The notes under the pieces are model-generated. The model was not told where the DNA came from. It ran no database searches and worked only from the letters and a program-made list of their open reading frames with translations. The position numbers and the translations under genes are program-made. From positions 79,858,391-79,922,390 of the forward strand of contig NC_054704.1 of the NCBI RefSeq assembly GCF_016097555.1: DNA of 64,000 bases, written 5' to 3'. This document shows positions 58,931 to 64,000 of the stretch, piece by piece (within the stretch, counting starts at the first letter, position 1; the number at the start of each line of letters is the position of its first letter). Origin of the DNA: Gigantopelta aegis. Its lineage: Eukaryota; Mollusca; Gastropoda; Neomphalida; Peltospiridae.

Positions 58931-59203
58931 CCAGGGTTTCTGCCAGAAGGTAAAATTGATATGGCGCCATACCCAAAATATTTTGCAGATTTTAATGTTT
59001 TTTAAGTCGACCTTTTGACAAAATTAATGACACTTTATCATAACTATGATTTTCTTAACCCGAACCCAAAACCTAACCCATTTTCTTTATGGGGGATGCC
59101 CCCCACACACCCTATTGACTGCGGTTGCATTCAGCATACACATTGTAAATATTCAATTTCATAGCGCCATACCCAAAGATTTCTCTCTAGCAGAAACACT
59201 GGT
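58931..59203. mobile_element. Foldback element (CCAGTGTTTCTGCC family), inverted copy
   Basis: CCAGGGTTTCTGCCAGAAGG at the left pairs with CTCTAGCAGAAACACTGG at the right, with ATGGCGCCATACCCAAAATA inside. It is the opposite orientation of the copy at 50439. Confidence 0.75.
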
Positions 59204-61284
59204 AACACGGATCACAGACTAGCATAGTAAAGTCCAAATACATTTTTTACACAACCATATTCTACATACTACAGTCCTAATCAAAATTATACTTAGAATC
59301 ATGTTTTGCACTGTACACACAATTGATGAAAATCCCTGGAAATAAGACATCAAAAAGTTGCCTTTTATAGAGAAATTGTTTTTAATTTTCAAAACAAAAT
59401 TATGCCATACAAACGTAGAACCATTAAAATATGAGTATGCTCCTGTATGACATCATTACACCTGACAGACAGGTGTGATTACAAAAACCAGGTGTAATGA
59501 TACAATCGGGCCATATAGTCTGTTTACAGTTTTTTTAAAGTAGTTTTATGGTAGTTTTATTACGAAAATAAAAAATAAATAAAATGGTAGTTTTATTAAG
59601 AAAATAAAAAATAAATAAAATGTTAACTTTATAAAAGTTTTAAAATGCAACTTTGTTATGTTTATTATGCCTGTTGTTTATGCACAGTAATGTGTCATCA
59701 TGATGCTAATACAGTTTTCAGGTTTAAATTGTGACAAGTTTCTTAAATTGTGTATAATAAATAAAAACATTTTAATTAGGACTTCTCAGGGTTTCAAATT
59801 TTACTATGGCAATGGCTAAAAATGCTGTGGTTGTGCCCTGAAAACAGTAAGATGTCAACTGCAAGAAAAATGCATTGGTGCCCTTCCTGGTTTTCCATCA
59901 TGCTCTTCCCATACATTCCATGTTGTATTTGTAAAATAGTAAAATTATCATTGGTAATATGATACAAGGCATCGGTTTCCAACAAATTGCATAGGCTAGA
60001 GCCCAAGGCACCTGGTTAAAAATCATTTTTAATAAAAAGTAAGTTGCTTTCGTGCCTCTCTTTTGAAGGAAACTTTTGCCTTGGTGACCAAATATCTGTT
60101 ATTAAACCAAAAGCAACACTTGCCATGCTCACATAAAGTTAAAATTCAACCCCTGTATTTGTATTCGATTGCTAAACTTGACATTTATGCTAGAATTTAA
60201 AGCATTTTTTATACAGTATTGATGTATAATTATGTAGATCTGTATAATCGTGATTTGCAGTACACATGTTGTCATACATGTAGCATTATCAGAAGAGTGT
60301 AATGACATTTTTCAGTTGTATTACAATAATGAAGATTTGCACTGTGTAAATAATATTAATAAAATGTATTCATGTTAAAAGCACATCAAATTCTAAAATC
60401 TCATAGGTACAGGGAAAAACAGATTTAAATTTAAATTCATCTCTGGATAATGTTATTTTTGGTGGGGGTTTTGTGTTTGTTTAAACTATCAGTGTTCAAA
60501 ATAAACACATGTCTGTTTGTCCTGACAAGTTAAAATCTGTTCGGACAAAAAAATGTATATTGGTGGTTGTCCTGTGGACAAGTGAAAATGTTCAGTGCAG
60601 TTTCATTTTAAGCAATGAAAAACATTGTCCTTGTACTTTAATAAAACAAACTATTTGGACAAGTGAAAATATTGTCAGACTAGTTGATTTCTATTTCTAT
60701 CACTGATTTCTATTTCTATCACTGACTACATGTGTTTTAAATGCATGTAATAAAATACATGTAATAAAAATCATATGTTGATTATACATACACTGCTACA
60801 ACACTGGAAACCATAGTGTTTTAAAACATTGTCTTCAGTGTATTTTGTCTTTTTAAAATTGCATTTCATCATGGTTACTTGCATGTACATGTGCGCCATT
60901 ATGTTTCATCGTAAATTACAAATGTGTGTGATATGATATGTACACCATGTTAGGTTGCATATAATAATTGTATGGAAATAAATATTCGTGTAAATAATAT
61001 TATAAATATAATAAAAACTTGATGGTTGATGTCAATGATTTATGTCTTATGTTAACTTTGCACACCACCATTCACTTTAGCTTGCATTTTGACACAATGT
61101 CTGTCAGAATATATTCTATAAAAAAAATGAATAATGTCGAAAGGGCTGCTATTTTTGGAAAGTGACTTTGTAACTTCAATGAAAACAAATTAACACAGCC
61201 TAACCACAGAAATCTTGAGTTATTCACCTTTGTCAGAGCACAGCCTTATTTTTCTGGTATTTAATTGGCTGCATTCCACATTAA
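59204..61284. other. AT-rich 3' flank of gene 2
   Basis: There is no exon or gene. A tandem duplication of about 40 bp (TGGTAGTTTTATTA, then AATAAAAAATAAATAAAATG) lies near 59545-59622, and GATTTCTATTTCTATCACT occurs twice near 60686-60724. Several AATAAA hexamers allow long 3' UTR isoforms. Confidence 0.5.
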
Positions 61285-61573
61285 CGGATCGCTCTCTTGA
61301 TGCACAGTCGGTTTAAGATCGATCCCCGTCGGTGGGCCCATTGGGCTATTTTGTTAATCCAGCCAGTGCACCACAACTGGTATATCAAAGACCATGGTAT
61401 ATGCTATTCTGTCTGGGATGGTGCATATAAAAGATCACTTTCTACTAATGGGAAAATGTAGTGGGTTTTCTCTAAGACTATAGGTCCAAATTACGAAATG
61501 TTTGACATCCAATAGCCGATGTCATAAATAAATCAATGTGCTCTAGTGATGTTGTTAAACAAAACCAACTTTA
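61285..61573 (+). mobile_element. tRNA-headed SINE, nearly complete, type A tail
   Basis: It begins within the head (GATCGCTCTCTTGATGCACA), with GATCGATCCCCGTCGGTGGG, the core and the tail GCTCTAGTGATGTTGTTAAA. Confidence 0.88.
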
Positions 61574-61718
61574 ACTTTTCCACTTAAACAATTATCATTT
61601 AGTACCATTCTAAACATTACAAATCACTTCAAATACTATAGTCTACTTGCTTGTAATCATCAAAGATTTGTAAAGGCATTCCAGTATTTTGATAAAGCAG
61701 CAAGGTACCGGTCCGATA

Positions 61719-61872
61719 TCTTTTATATGTGTATCCTATAGGCAGGACAGCATATGCTAAGACCTTAGATATACCAGTCATGGGGCACTAGTTGGGACAA
61801 TAAAATCCGGAATCCATAAAAGGGCAATTGGTACTGCAACTTGTTACACTACCACTGGGCTACACTGCTGAT
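61719..61872 (-). mobile_element. SINE fragment with head
   Basis: On the minus strand it reads CAGTGTAGCCCAGTGGTAGT, then a diverged block and the core to CACATATAAAAGATATC. Confidence 0.65.
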
Positions 61873-61939
61873 AACGAATTTGGGGAGTTCCAGATTAAAC
61901 CTCTCCGACAGAAACCGAGCACACCATAATGGTTAAGTT

Positions 61940-62215
61940 AGTTTTGTTTAATGAAACCACTAGAGCACACTCGTTCATTAATCATCGGCTACTGGATGTC
62001 AAACATTTAGTTATTGTGTCTTGATGAAACTCACTACATTTTTCCATTAAGGTCAGGTCATAGGTCATTCAGAACAAGCTGTTGTAGTGCACGCCTGTCA
62101 TGGGTGTACGTATGTCAGCCCATGCCGGCTCGTTCGTCCAGGACAGGATTTTTCCACTAGCAGCAATGGATCTTTTATATGCACTTTAACACAGAGAGGA
62201 CAGGATGCTCAAACT
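61940..62215 (-). mobile_element. SINE with an internal insertion
   Basis: The reverse-complement tail (ACCACTAGAGCACACTCGTT, CATCGGCTACTGGATGTCAA) is followed by about 110 bp of foreign sequence (about 62050-62155), then the core (AGCAATGGATCTTTTATATG). The insert resembles part of the element at 62930. Confidence 0.65.
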
Positions 62216-62262
62216 AAAGATTACTTATTTCACAATTCTTTCAGACATACTTTATAATTTGC

Positions 62263-62648
62263 CGTCGTGGTTAGGCCATCGGTCTACAGGCTGGTAGGTA
62301 CTGGGTTCGGATCCCAGTCGTGACATGGGATTTTTAATCCAGATACCAACTCTAAACCCTGAGTGAGTGCTCTGCAGGGCTCAATTGGTAGGTGTAAACC
62401 ACTTGCACCGACCAGTGATCCATAACTGGTTCAACAAAAGCCATGGTTTGTGCTATCCTGCCTGTGGGAAGAGCAAATAAAAGATCCCTTGCTGCCTGTC
62501 ATAAAAGAGTAGCCTGTATGGCGACAGCAGGTTTCCTCTAAAAAACAGTCATAATGACCATATGTTTGACGTCCAATAGCCGATGATAAGATAAAAAATC
62601 AATGTGCTCTAGTGGTGTCGTTAAATAAAACAAACTTTTTTTTTAAAA
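62263..62648 (+). mobile_element. SINE with alternative head
   Basis: The head CGTCGTGGTTAGGCCATCGG, B box GGGTTCGGATCCCA, core and tail TGCTCTAGTGGTGTCGTTAA are present. TATAATTTGC is duplicated at 62253-62262 and 62649-62658. Confidence 0.93.
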
Positions 62649-62929
62649 TATAATTTGCATGAAATGGTGGTAGGGGGGGGGGGGGGGCTGAAAACAATTT
62701 TAAACATTTTAACAATAAAAACGATCACAAGGAGACAGTCTCAGGCAGATGATTAATGAAATTCTGGACTCGGACTTAAGAATTTGGGCTACCAACGGCA
62801 ATTTTGAGCCTGCTTATGGCATGCATACTGTTTGTTTTGGGGGTTTTTGTTCACTCATTTGCAGCAAATCAACAGGACTGACATGTTATTTTGCTATATA
62901 TATTCGAAAAGCACAGATGTTATTTCATT

Positions 62930-63140
62930 TCATTTCAACTTATTTTCGTGCTTATATCCAGTTAAAGATTCAAGCACGCTCTCTTGGGCACACACCTCAG
63001 AAATCTGAGGACAGTGGGTTAGTTCTTAGTTGGTTAGTGAGAGAGAAGAGTAAGAGCCCTTAAGAACTAGCTCTGGGTTGGAGCCGGTACCGGGCTGCGA
63101 ACCCTGTCCCTACCAGACTAGTCTGATGGCCGGTACAGAT
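62930..63140 (-). mobile_element. Related SINE or composite repeat
   Basis: GCACGCTCTCTTGGGCACAC, GGACAGTGGGTTAGTTCTTA and GAGCCGGTACCGGGCTGCGA form a conserved block. The right end (CCTACCAGACTAGTCTGATG) resembles the reverse complement of the alternative SINE head, so the element is probably on the minus strand. Confidence 0.55.
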
Positions 63141-64000
63141 ATAATACGAGCAGATAATTTAATGGTGTAGTGTAACTCTTGTTTCGAGTTATCTGCCCTT
63201 AATAGAACCTTGTATGGGGTAGGTCTAAAATTAAGGTCATTATTCATGGGTGGAAAAACCAACTTTCCGATTTGTTTTGATTTAACAAGAATGTGTCTGC
63301 TTTCTCCGGCATGACTTTCTTAATTAGTATTACTATTCTGTGCGTCTTGTTGCAGAACATAATCAGAAACACTGTTCGTAAGTATATGTATAATGTATGT
63401 AACCAGATGTCCAGTATAATTAGAGTATATACTATAGGCTACGTTATTCGCACCCTGTAATCTGTTGAATCGCGGTATCTTTTTTTTCGCGCCATTTGGG
63501 ATCCCCACCCTTCCCTCTTTAAAAAAAAAAAATAATAATAATACATGCCATGTTCAAAATTAATTTTTCTACACAACCAAAATAGAGAGCAAAAACATAT
63601 CAACCAGATAGGCCTACATGTACATGAAGCACATTGTCACGGATTTTATTTCCCTAAAAATTATTATAAATGACAATTACATTCATTTGGAAAACCCAGA
63701 CCTCACAACCTTGGCTTGAGGCACTGGAAACCTGGACAATGAGGCCTGAAAACCTGGAGATTTCAGTAAAAACCTGGAAATTTACCTATTCATACATAAT
63801 CAAGTGCTAAGCAAAATAAAGTGGTTGTTCTGTTGTGTAGAAAACAATATTTGTACTATTTCTAGTATTTGACAGGTGGCGTCAGGGAATTTTCACTTCT
63901 ACGTCATGCATGTAAACTCTCAACGAGAATGCAAGAGACTGGTAGCGATAACCTTATTTGGCATTGATCTTCTAAATATGAATTGTTGTGTCCAGTACTC
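63141..64000. other. Unassigned right end of the window
   Basis: No exon is supportable. TTTCGCGCCATTTGG near 63485-63499 resembles an E2F site and lies in a small CpG-bearing patch. A plus-strand repeat-like segment with ACCTGGA units lies at 63720-63785. Confidence 0.4.

Overview
This window is nuclear DNA of an animal, most probably a mollusc. It is AT-rich and intron-rich, with GT-AG splice sites, AATAAA signals, long introns, microsatellites and about two dozen tRNA-headed SINEs of the kind found throughout molluscan genomes. No operon, CRISPR array or bacterial feature is visible. The species cannot be fixed from the sequence.

Two plus-strand genes account for the coding content. Gene 1 (22533-43993, perhaps with an upstream exon at 2679-2929) is a CHERP-like splicing factor. 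I could chain 15 exons by splice sites and phase. In order they encode a CTD-interaction-type (CID) helical domain, two matrin/U1-C-type zinc fingers on duplicated exons, an acidic 9-residue repeat, the CHERP-type YYDLPAGL segment, an RS-rich region and a C-terminal G-patch. One frame break (about 36540-36592) interrupts an otherwise open chain. Gene 2 (48566-58234) has three phase-1 coding exons, one of them 5.7 kb. It encodes about 2178 residues: four copies of a paired C2H2 zinc-finger module joined by very long Ser/Thr/Lys-rich repetitive linkers, with an acidic C-terminus. I do not recognise a named orthologue. The exon phases would also allow gene 1 to splice into gene 2, but a stop codon with a nearby polyadenylation signal after gene 1, and a CpG-richer stretch with a strong splice donor before gene 2, favour two genes.

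Layout: 1-1660 is a GC-richer, decayed coding-like segment with an 83-bp tandem array. 2679-2929 is an orphan exon. 2930-22530 is intron or intergenic DNA holding SINEs, MITEs and several tandem arrays. 22533-43993 is gene 1, its introns packed with SINEs, foldback elements, a truncated non-LTR retrotransposon and a 493-bp poly-C tract. 44000-48560 holds a 62-bp satellite array and the candidate gene 2 promoter. 48561-58234 is gene 2. 58235-64000 is 3' flank with an unusual pair of hairpins and a dense SINE cluster.

The strongest biological leads are the zinc-finger insertion in a CHERP-like protein, the four-fold paired-finger module of gene 2, an array of duplicated splice donors at 28728-29090, a hairpin pair whose loops are inverted relative to each other (58661-58843), a MITE with 112-bp identical terminal repeats (26451-27043), and a set of SINE families that exchange heads and tails around one core.
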